Positions 18,218 to 26,265 of a stretch of DNA of 64,000 nucleotides are shown piece by piece. The DNA lies in contig NZ_CP018822.1 in assembly GCF_002000985.1 (NCBI RefSeq), positions 1,878,001 through 1,942,000 on the forward strand, given 5' to 3'. The translations under genes and the position numbers were made by a program. The first letter of the stretch is position 1; every line of letters begins with the position of its first letter. The stretch is from Streptococcus gallolyticus subsp. gallolyticus DSM 16831 (GTDB lineage Bacteria > Bacillota > Bacilli > Lactobacillales > Streptococcaceae). The notes under the pieces are model-generated. The model did not search any database. It had not been told where the DNA came from and saw only the letters and a list, made by a program, of their open reading frames with translations.

Positions 18218-18246
18218 TTTACATTATTTACGTCATCACCTATAAT
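18218..18246 (+). promoter_or_regulatory. promoter of the rpiR-type regulator
   Basis: TTTACA (18218-18223), 17-bp spacer, TATAAT (18241-18246). Divergent from the tannase-PTS promoter; an AT-rich segment between them is a plausible regulator-binding region. Confidence 0.75.
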
Positions 18247-18274
18247 AAATTTAAGAGAAGGGAACGAATGGTAT

Positions 18275-19015
18275 ATGAATCCACTAATTATCATGGAAAG
18301 TTTGAAAGAACAATTCTCACCAGCAGAATTAGCTATTTATGATTTAATCAAAAAACAACCGTCTTTAGTCACCCATGCTACGACGACTGATTTAGCCAAA
18401 AAAGCAGGTGTTTCTCAGCCAACGCTAACTCGTTTTGTCAAAAAACAACTTGGCTATAAACGTTATCAAGATTTTCGCTTTGACTTTATCAACTGGCTTT
18501 CATCAAACAACGCCACAAACACCGATGAGGACAATGAATATTTCACGCGCCTCACCAAATTACTCGAACTCACTAAGGCAACGTTGACCGATGAGGTTAT
18601 GACTGATTTAGCAAGCTTTTTATCACAAAGCGAGCATTTATTTGCCACTGGTGGTGCCAAAAGTTTTTTAAGTGCCAAATTATTTGAAACCTTGATGCGG
18701 AAAATGGGAGTTTATGTGTCATCTTATTCAACAGATTACCTTGATGATGCCGTTAACTATTTCAAAAAAGACGATTTATTGCTTATCTTTTCAGCAGGCG
18801 GCGATTCCACTTACATTCGCAAAATCACCAATTTGAAATGCAAAACACTTTTAGTAACAGCCAATCCAAATGCCAAATATCGCAAGCATTTTGATAAAGT
18901 CATCACACTCCCAACTCTTTCAGGAGACTGGGAATATGATTCCATTTCCCCAATTATGTTTGACATCTTCACAGAACTCCTTGTCACACATTATGCCAAA
19001 CAAATGAAAAACTAA
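18275..19015 (+). CDS. RpiR-family transcriptional regulator
   Basis: A 246-residue regulator with an N-terminal winged helix-turn-helix of the RpiR type (AKKAGVSQPTLTRFVKKQLG, about residues 45-65) and a C-terminal SIS sugar-phosphate-binding domain (LIFSAGGDSTYIRKI). It is divergent from the tannase-PTS operon and so probably senses the phosphorylated product of that PTS. The GAAGGGA ribosome site is about 11 nt from the ATG, a little long. An intrinsic terminator follows the gene. Confidence 0.9.
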   Translation: MNPLIIMESLKEQFSPAELAIYDLIKKQPSLVTHATTTDLAKKAGVSQPTLTRFVKKQLGYKRYQDFRFDFINWLSSNNATNTDEDNEYFTRLTKLLELTKATLTDEVMTDLASFLSQSEHLFATGGAKSFLSAKLFETLMRKMGVYVSSYSTDYLDDAVNYFKKDDLLLIFSAGGDSTYIRKITNLKCKTLLVTANPNAKYRKHFDKVITLPTLSGDWEYDSISPIMFDIFTELLVTHYAKQMKN

Positions 19016-19027
19016 CGCAACAACCAA

Positions 19028-19068
19028 AAGCCACCCGATTGTTGAAAACGGGTGGCTTATTTATTTTT
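19028..19068 (+). terminator. terminator after the rpiR-type gene
   Basis: AAGCCACCCG / CGGGTGGCTT arms (19028-19037 and 19049-19058) followed by ATTTATTTTTT. Confidence 0.9.
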
Positions 19069-19126
19069 TCACTGAAATGGATTAAAAGGAGTTTCGTTTT
19101 TTTGAGTTGTATTTGTCTAAACTAGT

Positions 19127-19534
19127 TTATTGTTTGGTGTTTTTTTGGTATTTTGGGTGACTGATTGGTGATTTTTCAATTTTTAACCATGTGCCAATCT
19201 TGCTAGCAAGTTCTTTGGTCATTTCAAAAGCGCCAGCAATTTGTTCTTTGCTAATACCGTCAACATGGACACCTGAGGTGATTACACAATTTTGCGGCAA
19301 CAGCTCTGCTATTTCTTCCAAAAGAACATCAGCCAAAACGTCATCTTTATGAAAACGCCCTGAATGGCTTGGAAAACGCACCACTTGCTTGTCCGCATTT
19401 TCTTTACAATAAGTGGTTACTGTGCCAATATGAGGATGGCTTCCGCCTGTCAATTGAATAAACAAGTCAGCGCCAATATAGTCAACCTGCGCTTGAATAG
19501 AATACCCATAGTCTGTCACTTCAAATGTTGCCAT
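19127..19534 (-). CDS. lpdD: gallate decarboxylase small subunit LpdD-like
   Basis: A 135-residue protein resembling the small LpdD/VdcD-type subunit that accompanies UbiD-like phenolic acid decarboxylases (prenyl-FMN chaperone-like family). Recognisable stretches are FIQLTGGSHPHIGTV and VITSGVHVDGISKEQI. The ATG follows the stop of lpdB with no intervening base, and its ribosome site (GGTGAT) lies inside lpdB, implying translational coupling. With LpdB and LpdC it should make the active gallate/protocatechuate decarboxylase. It ends in a Lys/Asn/Thr-rich tail. Confidence 0.85.
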   Translation of the reverse strand: MATFEVTDYGYSIQAQVDYIGADLFIQLTGGSHPHIGTVTTYCKENADKQVVRFPSHSGRFHKDDVLADVLLEEIAELLPQNCVITSGVHVDGISKEQIAGAFEMTKELASKIGTWLKIEKSPISHPKYQKNTKQ

Positions 19535-20104
19535 CTAATCACCATCCCAACGTCCAGCATAATCATTGCGAATGTGCAAAGCATCTAGTAATTTAGCAGT
19601 ATTGTGGTCGATAATATCTTGCAAAGTCTTAGGATGATTGTAAAAGGCTGGTACAGGCGGAATGATTTGTACACCCATCCGTGATAATTTTGTCAAATTT
19701 TCCAAATGAATCGTATTTAACGGTGTCTCACGTGGGACAATGATGAGTTTGCGTTGTTCTTTTAAAGCCACATCAGCTGCGCGACCAATAAGATTGTCTG
19801 AAAAACCGCAAGCGATACCTGCAACAGTTTTCATGGAAGCTGGAACAATCACCATACCGTCTGTCAAGAAAGACCCTGAAGCAATTTTGGCACCCAAATC
19901 CTTGTTAGAATAAAGCACATCACACAAACTGGCAAATTCATCATGTGACATATCGAGCTCCAGTTTTAAATTCTCATGTGCCCAGTCAGACATGACCACA
20001 TGCGTTTCAATGTCAGGATATTCTTTTAGTTTCTTTAATAAATTGATAGCATAGATTGTGCCTGAAGCGCCAGAAATAGCTACCACAATACGTTTTTTGC
20101 TCAT
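19535..20104 (-). CDS. lpdB: flavin prenyltransferase, UbiX/LpdB-like
   Basis: A 189-residue UbiX-family protein. The Rossmann-like N-terminus VVAISGASGTIYAINLL and the C-terminal PPVPAFYNHPKTLQDIIDH with its preceding IVPRETPLNT are diagnostic. It prenylates FMN to give the prenyl-FMN cofactor needed by the UbiD-type LpdC. The start at 20104 follows GTGAGGTGCTT; a frame from 20134 lacks a good ribosome site. lpdD follows with zero spacing, while lpdC lies about 530 bp upstream on the same strand. Confidence 0.93.
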   Translation of the reverse strand: MSKKRIVVAISGASGTIYAINLLKKLKEYPDIETHVVMSDWAHENLKLELDMSHDEFASLCDVLYSNKDLGAKIASGSFLTDGMVIVPASMKTVAGIACGFSDNLIGRAADVALKEQRKLIIVPRETPLNTIHLENLTKLSRMGVQIIPPVPAFYNHPKTLQDIIDHNTAKLLDALHIRNDYAGRWDGD

Positions 20105-20327
20105 AAGCACCTCACTTTTGTAATGAATACTCACTGAAAATCAACATTAGACTAAGTAGCACAAATGCAGATAGAACCGAAGGTCATCAAATCAAGTCAA
20201 CAATATCTAAGTCCGATTTTCAAAGCGTATAAGGACAATCGTTTTTTAACTTGCCACTTGCTTAGCTAGCGTACCAACGACTACCAACTTAAAAATTCTT
20301 AATTGAAGACGACCCTAGGCTATGCAG

Positions 20328-20352
20328 TGAAATCATCCAGTGGATGATTTCA
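20328..20352. repeat. dispersed hairpin repeat, TCC-AGT-GGA core
   Basis: Perfect 11-bp inverted repeat TGAAATCATCC / GGATGATTTCA with loop AGT. The downstream flank (CCCGAACCAAGAAAAGAAAG) resembles the flanks of the copies at 46078 and 62677. Confidence 0.6.
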
Positions 20353-20552
20353 GCCCGAACCAAGAAAAGAAAGAGTGAGGGGGTCGGAAATCTGTATCGT
20401 TAACTAGTTACTACCAGCCGTAAATGACTGAAAACCTTGTCACCTTAACAGTCAACCGCACCTTTCTAGTCGTTCTGGCAGGGTTAAGCAGAGGAAATCA
20501 TAGATTTCTGGCTTACCGCCATTTTTTCTTTGCTCTTTAAACGCCCTTTGTC

Positions 20553-20592
20553 TCTTAAAATAAGAGGTTGGAAGATTAGCTCCAGCCTCTTA
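20553..20592 (-). terminator. terminator after lpdC
   Basis: Minus strand TAAGAGGCTGGA / TCCAACCTCTTA arms (20581-20592 and 20561-20572), followed by TTTTAAGAG. Confidence 0.75.
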
Positions 20593-20661
20593 TTAATGAT
20601 TACTTGCCTTATCTTCTATCTCATTTTATCAACAGTTTTGTTATCTAAAATGAGTTAGCAA

Positions 20662-22137
20662 TTAATCTAAATATTTTTTCCAATCAGGAACTTCTTTAAA
20701 TTTAGCACGCTCAAATTGGTCTTTCATGTCAAATGGTACTGTACCGTCAAGGACAAGTTTAGATGACATTCCTCGTACACGGATGTGTTCTGGTGAATAT
20801 TCTGGACGTTCTGATGGGTCAAGTGGGTGGTTACGCATACCTTCCAACGACATAATATCTTTGTGGGCTTGGAAGCGTGTATTGATTGTCCACATGACAT
20901 CATTCATATCAAAGATATCCACATCTTCATCAACAAGGATAACTGTTTTGAGTTCTTTGAAAGATGAGAATGCTAGCAATGCAGCTTGACGTTGAATACC
21001 TTCATCTGCAGGATTTTCTTTGCGGATTTGCATGATTGTCATCAATTTACCGCCACCAGCTGGTGGATTGTAAACATTAAGCACTTTACCAGGGATAGCT
21101 TTGTCAACCAAGTTAAGGATAGAAGCTTCTGTTGGAATACCTGCCATTGACACGTGTTCTTCAGAAGGCCCAATTGTTGTTTGCATAATTGGATTATCTT
21201 TACGGTGAGTAACCGCTTTAACTTTGATAACATTTAAAGCTGGATTGGCTGGACCATTGTAACCTGGGAATTCAGGCATAGCATGACCTGTATGCGTATT
21301 AATATCTTCTTGAATTGTTTCATTTGGAAGGATTTCACCTTCAATGATAAATTCAGAACGTGCAATACCAACTTCATCAACAGCGATAGAATCAACCAAT
21401 TGAACAGGTTCGTTACGAAGCGCACCTGCAACCCAAAGTTCATTGTAACCAAGTGGTGTCGTTGGTGGTTCAAATGTCGCCCCAATCAAGATAGCAGGGT
21501 CAAGACCAATATTGATTGTAATTGGCATTGGTTTGTTAAGTTTTTGATATTCTGACAAGAAAGCACCAATGTGACGACCACCAGGCATGATATAAATACC
21601 AATAGTATCTTTATCTTCCAAAACCATACGGTGAATTGTAACGTCACTCATTGATTTATCTGGCGTTGAACCATAAACCAAACCAGTTGTGATGTAAGGT
21701 CCTGCATCGTATTCTGTATTTGTTGGCGCAGCAATGAGCTTACGAATATCAAAATCATCATCAGTTGCTAAGTGAACAACTTCTTGAGCAGGTGCTTGGT
21801 CCTTAGAAACTTTAACAGGTTTCACTGGATTTTCAACGGCTTTGTTCAAAAGATGTCCAAGGTCTTTGTAATCATGATGAAGAATATGACCAACACGTTT
21901 ACGGCTTGCCATTGTACCAATATTGACACGAACATTAGGGAATCCCTTAATGTTATTGAAGGTCATTGCTGGACCTTCTTGAGTTGGACGTTCTACGGTA
22001 CCGCCAGCTCCGATATAACGGTAAACGCCAGAAATTTCAGCGTTTGGATCGATTTCAACATCCGTTTCATGGTATTGTCCTGGAATTTCTTTAAGTTCTT
22101 CCAAGACTTTACGCAAATCATAAGGTTGTTCTGACAT
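20662..22137 (-). CDS. lpdC: gallate decarboxylase large subunit, UbiD family (LpdC-like)
   Basis: A 491-residue UbiD-family prenyl-FMN-dependent decarboxylase. Diagnostic stretches include GGTVERPTQEGPAMTFNNIK, VTIHRMVLEDKDTIGIYIMP and VILVDEDVDIFDMNDVMWTI. Length and sequence fit the bacterial gallate/protocatechuate decarboxylase group, which converts gallate to pyrogallol. AAGGAAGTAAATCTT precedes the ATG. A LysR regulator gene lies immediately upstream on the same strand, and lpdB/lpdD lie downstream beyond a terminator. The nearby tannase-like gene supports gallate as substrate. Confidence 0.93.
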   Translation of the reverse strand: MSEQPYDLRKVLEELKEIPGQYHETDVEIDPNAEISGVYRYIGAGGTVERPTQEGPAMTFNNIKGFPNVRVNIGTMASRKRVGHILHHDYKDLGHLLNKAVENPVKPVKVSKDQAPAQEVVHLATDDDFDIRKLIAAPTNTEYDAGPYITTGLVYGSTPDKSMSDVTIHRMVLEDKDTIGIYIMPGGRHIGAFLSEYQKLNKPMPITINIGLDPAILIGATFEPPTTPLGYNELWVAGALRNEPVQLVDSIAVDEVGIARSEFIIEGEILPNETIQEDINTHTGHAMPEFPGYNGPANPALNVIKVKAVTHRKDNPIMQTTIGPSEEHVSMAGIPTEASILNLVDKAIPGKVLNVYNPPAGGGKLMTIMQIRKENPADEGIQRQAALLAFSSFKELKTVILVDEDVDIFDMNDVMWTINTRFQAHKDIMSLEGMRNHPLDPSERPEYSPEHIRVRGMSSKLVLDGTVPFDMKDQFERAKFKEVPDWKKYLD

Positions 22138-22220
22138 AAGATTTACTTCCTTCTTAAAGATTTCATATTAAAAGTGTAAACCTTCAATCACCGATAAACA
22201 ATTCAAGTTAGGCGTTTTCC

Positions 22221-22237
22221 TATTCCTATTTGGAATA
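22221..22237. promoter_or_regulatory. candidate LysR operator upstream of lpdC
   Basis: TATTC-CTATTTG-GAATA, an inverted repeat with the T-N11-A pattern of LysR sites, 84 bp upstream of the lpdC start and overlapping the lysR stop codon. The same arms and the same 7-bp spacer occur at the lysR promoter (23133-23149). Confidence 0.6.
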
Positions 22238-23110
22238 TTTTTCTTGCATTCCTTTCCAGAATACATCCAAAGCTGGTGTTGTTTTCTTCTTACGACGGAT
22301 TAGATTCATTTCTGACACCATATCAACCTCCAACGGACGACAGATAATTGCTTTCGTTTTAAACGGTGCAACCAATTTTTCCATCATCACCGAAACACCC
22401 ATTTCTTTTTCAATAAAGTCAATGATGAGATTGATACGATTTCCTTGATAGCCCATTTTCGGTTCAAAACCATAGGTATGACAAAGTTCTCGTACTTTTT
22501 GGAGCAACTGCGTTTTATTGCCAAGTTGGAAGAATGTCTCATCTTTCAATTCAGCCAAATCAAGTTTTTCCTTGTTGGCTAAGGGATGATTTTCAGGCAA
22601 AACCAAGACAAAACGGTCATAATCTAAGGTTAGACTATCATAAATATCAGGAGCAGCTTTGGTAAAAGAACGCGTAAAGACCACATCGCAGATGCCATCA
22701 TCTAAACTATGCATCAGCTGGTCAGCCTCTTCTTCCTCGACAACAACCGTGTAATCAGGATACTGCTTTTGAAAAGCTGCAATATCTGAAATAATAGGAT
22801 AAGAAGACATACTCGGAATACCATGAATGGTTAGTTTATGTTTTTCTTGTTCAGACAAATCCTCTAATGTCTCTTGCATTTCTTGAAAAGTGCCCATAAT
22901 CTTTTGAACATAAACTCGCACAATCTCCCCTTCTTCTGTCAGAGAAATTTGACGATGTTTACGATTAAACAAAATCACACCCAACTCTTTTTCAAGCGCA
23001 ATGATTTGCTTTGAAATGCTTCCTTGCGTTGTATAAAGTTGTTCTGCTGTCTCGGTGTAATTCAACGTTTCACACAAGCTAAGAAAGACTTGAAATTTTT
23101 GGAAATTCAT
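22226..23110 (-). CDS. LysR-family regulator of gallate decarboxylase
   Basis: A 294-residue LysR-type regulator: N-terminal winged helix-turn-helix (about residues 1-60, with AEQLYTTQGSISKQIIALEK) and a C-terminal periplasmic-binding-like effector domain. It is transcribed toward lpdC and away from a DUF554 gene. Matching inverted repeats at its own promoter and just upstream of lpdC suggest autoregulation and control of lpdC. LysR regulators near tannase or gallate genes are known in lactobacilli, so gallate is a likely effector; that is inference. Confidence 0.88.
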   Translation of the reverse strand: MNFQKFQVFLSLCETLNYTETAEQLYTTQGSISKQIIALEKELGVILFNRKHRQISLTEEGEIVRVYVQKIMGTFQEMQETLEDLSEQEKHKLTIHGIPSMSSYPIISDIAAFQKQYPDYTVVVEEEEADQLMHSLDDGICDVVFTRSFTKAAPDIYDSLTLDYDRFVLVLPENHPLANKEKLDLAELKDETFFQLGNKTQLLQKVRELCHTYGFEPKMGYQGNRINLIIDFIEKEMGVSVMMEKLVAPFKTKAIICRPLEVDMVSEMNLIRRKKKTTPALDVFWKGMQEKYSK

Positions 23111-23128
23111 TTCCTGCTCCTATTCTTA

Positions 23129-23153
23129 ATACTATTCCATTTTAGAATAGTAT
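23129..23153. promoter_or_regulatory. LysR operator overlapping the lysR -10 region
   Basis: Perfect 9-bp arms ATACTATTC / GAATAGTAT with a 7-bp centre (CATTTTA) containing the T-N11-A pattern. On the minus strand TGATATACT, an extended -10, overlaps one arm, so binding would repress lysR. Confidence 0.7.
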
Positions 23154-23169
23154 ATCACAAAAATCTGAA

Positions 23170-23197
23170 TTGTTTTTTAAAAAGTTGGTGTTAAAAT
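23170..23197 (+). promoter_or_regulatory. promoter of the DUF554 gene
   Basis: TTGTTT (23170-23175), 16-bp spacer, TAAAAT (23192-23197); a leader of about 100 nt precedes the ATG. Confidence 0.55.
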
Positions 23198-23302
23198 GTA
23201 ACAGAAAAGAAAGAATTCACAATAATAGAACACGGTCTAGCAGTCAACACTAATGTTTTCAAACTGTTAATGACTTTGTTTCTTATGAAGGAGGAAAATT
23301 GT

Positions 23303-24031
23303 ATGCCTACTGGCGTCATCATTAATGCCCTATCAGTCGTTTTTGGAGGGCTACTAGGTGGTCTTGTTGGAAACAAATTATCAGAAGACTTCAAGACACA
23401 AATCAATATGATTTTTGGGGTCTGCTCAATGGGAATGGGGATTTCATCTATCGGATTGATGAAATACATGCCCGCTGTTATCTTTGCTATCGTTATCGGA
23501 ACAGGGATTGGACTTGCACTTCATCTCGGTGATTGGATTAACAAAGGCGGTGCCCTCATGCAACGTAGCATGGCAAAGATCGTGCCAAACGACCATTCAT
23601 CACTATCTCATGAAGATTACCTTGCTACCTTGTTAACTGTTATCGTACTTTTCTGCGCAAGCGGTACTGGTATTTATGGTAGTCTAGATGCAGGAATGAC
23701 TGGTGATTCAACAATCTTGATTTCAAAATCAATTTTGGACTTCTTTACAGCAGCTATTTTTGCTTGTAATCTAGGTTATGTGGTATCACTTGTTGCCATT
23801 CCACAATTTATCATTTTCTGCTGCCTCTTCTTCTTGTCAGCCTTCATCGTGCCACTTACAACACCTGATATGATTGCTGATTTCAAAGCCTGCGGTGGTT
23901 TTCTAATGCTTGCCACAGGTTTCCGTATGGTAAAACTGAAAATGTTCCCAATTGCCGATATGATACCAGCCATGATTCTCGTCATGCCACTTTCTTGGTT
24001 CTGGGTTAATGTTATTCTACCATTGCTATAA
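23303..24031 (+). CDS. DUF554 family membrane protein
   Basis: A 242-residue integral membrane protein of the DUF554 (YdfK-like) family, with about seven hydrophobic segments and glycine-rich stretches such as NALSVVFGGLLGGLVGNKL. The start at 23303 is set by AAGGAGG 8 nt upstream. The function of the family is unknown; transport has been suggested from its topology. Divergent placement from the LysR gene and sharing of its operator region raise the possibility that it moves gallate, pyrogallol or a related compound. Confidence 0.85.
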   Translation: MPTGVIINALSVVFGGLLGGLVGNKLSEDFKTQINMIFGVCSMGMGISSIGLMKYMPAVIFAIVIGTGIGLALHLGDWINKGGALMQRSMAKIVPNDHSSLSHEDYLATLLTVIVLFCASGTGIYGSLDAGMTGDSTILISKSILDFFTAAIFACNLGYVVSLVAIPQFIIFCCLFFLSAFIVPLTTPDMIADFKACGGFLMLATGFRMVKLKMFPIADMIPAMILVMPLSWFWVNVILPLL

Positions 24032-24071
24032 TAACTATCATTTTTAAACATTCAACATGTCACATACGTAG

Positions 24072-24114
24072 AGAGATAAAATTATTTTCGGCGAGATAAT
24101 TTTATCTCTTTTTT
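24072..24114 (+). terminator. terminator after the DUF554 gene
   Basis: Perfect arms AGAGATAAAATTAT / ATAATTTTATCTCT (24072-24085 and 24096-24109) followed by a T-run. The remaining bases to the marR promoter (24115-24323) are AT-rich with no gene seen. Confidence 0.88.
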
Positions 24115-24323
24115 ATGTTCAAAAATCACACCTGTTTAAGTTATTGAAATTTTTTTGCTATTTCATTTTTTTAACTTATCATAGAAAAAATGATTTGTAA
24201 GTTTTCTAAGTTTATTAGAATACTTTTAATAGAAAAAATAATCATCTCTCCCAATGCTTTGATACTATATCTTAGCCTCTGTTATATTAATTGTCCGACA
24301 TCGCTTTTGAAAAGCTACCTCAT

Positions 24324-24352
24324 TTGTATTCTTCATTTAAGTGTGTTATCAT
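24324..24352 (+). promoter_or_regulatory. promoter of the marR-type gene
   Basis: TTGTAT (24324-24329), 17-bp spacer, TATCAT (24347-24352). Confidence 0.65.
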
Positions 24353-24385
24353 ATTTTCTATAAAACTTATATTAAGGAGAATGTC

Positions 24386-24814
24386 ATGTCAAAAAATATT
24401 CAAGAATCACTTGACTCTTGCCTATTTTTTACTGTAAAAAAGCTGGATCGTGCCCTCAACAAATTGGCGGAGGAATCTTTCCAAAAAGTTGGAATGACTC
24501 CAACTTATGCCTTTATTCTTCTTATTCTTGCGGAAGAAGATGGCAGATTGCAAAAGGATATTGCACAAATACTTTATATCGCACCTTCTACCTTGACACG
24601 CCTTGTTGAGAAATTGGTCTATAAAGGTTATGTCACAACACAAACTGAAGGACGTACTCGAAAAGTTTATCTTACAGTCAATGGCAGAGAACTTTTACCA
24701 GATATCCGAGAAGCTTGGGACAATTTGCATGCCCGTTATAAAGCTATTCTTGGTGATGATTACGCTGATGACTTGGCTTCTATCATCAATATCAATTCAG
24801 AAAAATTGAGATAA
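24386..24814 (+). CDS. MarR-family transcriptional regulator
   Basis: A 142-residue winged-helix regulator of the MarR family, with the recognition region DIAQILYIAPSTLTRLVEKL and the beta-wing TEGRTRKVYLTVNGREL. ATG 24386 follows AAGGAGA; the longer frame from 24341 overlaps the promoter. It is followed by an SRPBCC-like gene and a nitroreductase gene, a grouping typical of responses to small aromatic or electrophilic compounds. It probably represses itself and the promoter at 24871. Confidence 0.9.
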   Translation: MSKNIQESLDSCLFFTVKKLDRALNKLAEESFQKVGMTPTYAFILLILAEEDGRLQKDIAQILYIAPSTLTRLVEKLVYKGYVTTQTEGRTRKVYLTVNGRELLPDIREAWDNLHARYKAILGDDYADDLASIININSEKLR

Positions 24815-24845
24815 TCGGAGAGCAAGAAACTCCGATTTTTATATT
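24813..24845 (+). terminator. terminator after the marR-type gene
   Basis: AATCGGAG / CTCCGATT arms (24813-24820 and 24830-24837) followed by TTTATATTTTTT. Confidence 0.85.
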
Positions 24846-24870
24846 TTTTAAAAATTTTGAGTTAAAATAG

Positions 24871-24899
24871 TTGTATGTACAAACAATCTATGTTATACT
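24871..24899 (+). promoter_or_regulatory. promoter with palindromic operator, SRPBCC-like gene
   Basis: TTGTAT (24871-24876), 17-bp spacer, TATACT (24894-24899). The -35 lies within the palindrome TTGTATGTACAA (24871-24882), a size and symmetry usual for MarR operators. Confidence 0.65.
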
Positions 24900-24931
24900 A
24901 TCTCCATTAACAAATGAAAGAGGTATATTTT

Positions 24932-25435
24932 ATGTTATCTATTAATTTTCCAGAAAAATTCACACCAGGTTTGACTGATAACTTTGTTTCAAACGAAGTT
25001 GTCTTTAAAGACCTTGACTTTGACAAAATCCTTGACGGTCTGCTTGACGCTGGTAAATGGGAAACTTATTACGAAAATTCATCAGACGTGCACATGTATA
25101 ACCAAGACTCTACTGTTCTTAAAAACGACACACGCTTCCGCTTTAAAACATTTGGTTTTGACGTTGAAGCTCAAGTTGAAGAATATGATTTAGATGCTGA
25201 AAATGGTGTTTTACGCTTAGCATGGCATGGTTGGAACGAAGCTGAAGGCGATGAATTTCTTGACGTTTACCATGCTTGGTTAGTTCAAAAATTGGACCGT
25301 AACCGTGTTCGTATCTTGACACAAGAATCTCAAATCGGTACACCTGCTAAAGAGTTAGCAAAATCTGTTCCTAATACAATGATGCTTGGTCACCAAGCTT
25401 GGTTAGACGGACTTGTTGCCTTTGCTAAAGACTAG
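24932..25435 (+). CDS. SRPBCC-like hypothetical protein
   Basis: A 167-residue soluble protein. Its layout suggests the SRPBCC (polyketide cyclase/START-like) ligand-binding fold: an early FDKILDGLLDAGKWETYYEN, a central run of beta-strand-like segments and a long C-terminal helix MMLGHQAWLDGLVAFAKD. This is a fold-level impression rather than a firm family match. ATG 24932 is chosen because AAAGAGG lies 8 nt upstream; ATG 24914 would include that site. It lies between a MarR regulator and a nitroreductase and may bind a small hydrophobic compound. Confidence 0.75.
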   Translation: MLSINFPEKFTPGLTDNFVSNEVVFKDLDFDKILDGLLDAGKWETYYENSSDVHMYNQDSTVLKNDTRFRFKTFGFDVEAQVEEYDLDAENGVLRLAWHGWNEAEGDEFLDVYHAWLVQKLDRNRVRILTQESQIGTPAKELAKSVPNTMMLGHQAWLDGLVAFAKD

Positions 25436-25483
25436 AAAAAATAGCTTCTAAGTGTTATCATAGAAAGAAAACTGGAGAAAGCT

Positions 25484-26161
25484 ATGTCAAAAGAAGATAT
25501 CAAAAAACAAATTCGTACTGCCTTTGACCACCGTGTTGCTGTCCGCGTTTACAACGACCAAGAAATTTCCCATGATGATATGGATTTTATCCTTGATACA
25601 GCTTGGTTGAGCCCTTCTTCTATTGGTTTGGAAGCTTGGCGCTTCGTTGTTCTTGACCGCAAACAAATTGAAAAACTTCGTGATGAACTCAAAGCCGTTG
25701 CTTGGGGGGCTCAATACCAATTAGATACAGCAAGCCATTTTGTTCTTCTCATTGCTGAAAAAAATGCACGCTATGATTCTGAATCGGTCAAAAATAGCCT
25801 TATTCGACGTGGTCTCGGTGAAGGTGATGCTCTTAACAGCCGTTTAGCAACCTACGAATCTTTCCAAAAAAATGATATGAAAATGGCTGATAATCCACGC
25901 GCTTTGTTTGACTGGACTGCCAAACAAACTTATATCGCACTTGGAAATATGATGACCACAGCTAGCATGCTTGGCATTGACTCTTGCCCAATCGAAGGGT
26001 TCAATTACGAAAAAGTCAATAGCATTTTAGCTAATGCAGGCATCATTAATCCTGACAACGAAGGTATCGCAAGTATGGTATCATTTGGTTATCGCCTACG
26101 CGACCCTAAACACCCACGCTCACGTAAACCTCGTGAAGAAGTCATTACATGGCTCGATTAA
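25484..26161 (+). CDS. nitroreductase-family NAD(P)H oxidoreductase
   Basis: A 225-residue FMN-dependent nitroreductase-family protein. Typical features are the N-terminal HRVAVRVYNDQEIS, the WLSPSSIGLEAWRFVVL FMN-contacting region, TYIALGNMMTTASMLGIDSC, and the terminal FGYRLRDPKHPRSRKP. CTGGAGAAAG precedes the ATG. Members reduce quinones, nitroaromatics or act in redox stress. Position in the MarR group and near gallate genes fits handling of quinones from oxidised polyphenols; that link is inference. Confidence 0.9.
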   Translation: MSKEDIKKQIRTAFDHRVAVRVYNDQEISHDDMDFILDTAWLSPSSIGLEAWRFVVLDRKQIEKLRDELKAVAWGAQYQLDTASHFVLLIAEKNARYDSESVKNSLIRRGLGEGDALNSRLATYESFQKNDMKMADNPRALFDWTAKQTYIALGNMMTTASMLGIDSCPIEGFNYEKVNSILANAGIINPDNEGIASMVSFGYRLRDPKHPRSRKPREEVITWLD

Positions 26162-26265
26162 AAATATAGAAACCCACTCCCTTATCCTCGATGAAAAGAT
26201 ATTAGTCAACTACTACATATCCTTTTCAAAGAGAAAATTAACCTTTCATTAACACCGTATAACCA

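Larger units (their letters stand above)
20135..20661. other. gene-free spacer between lpdC and lpdB
   Basis: No credible coding frame is seen. It contains a perfect hairpin with AGT loop (20328-20352), the terminator of lpdC (20553-20592), and a stretch near 20450-20520 with short inverted segments (GGAAATCATAGATTTC). The hairpin and the 50 bases after it resemble spacers at 46078 and 62677, so part of this region is a dispersed repeat. Confidence 0.6.

Noticed and set aside
20135..20661. Possible insertion-sequence remnant between lpdC and lpdB
   Set aside because: No transposase fragment in any frame and no terminal inverted repeats or target duplication could be seen; the hairpin-repeat explanation fits better.
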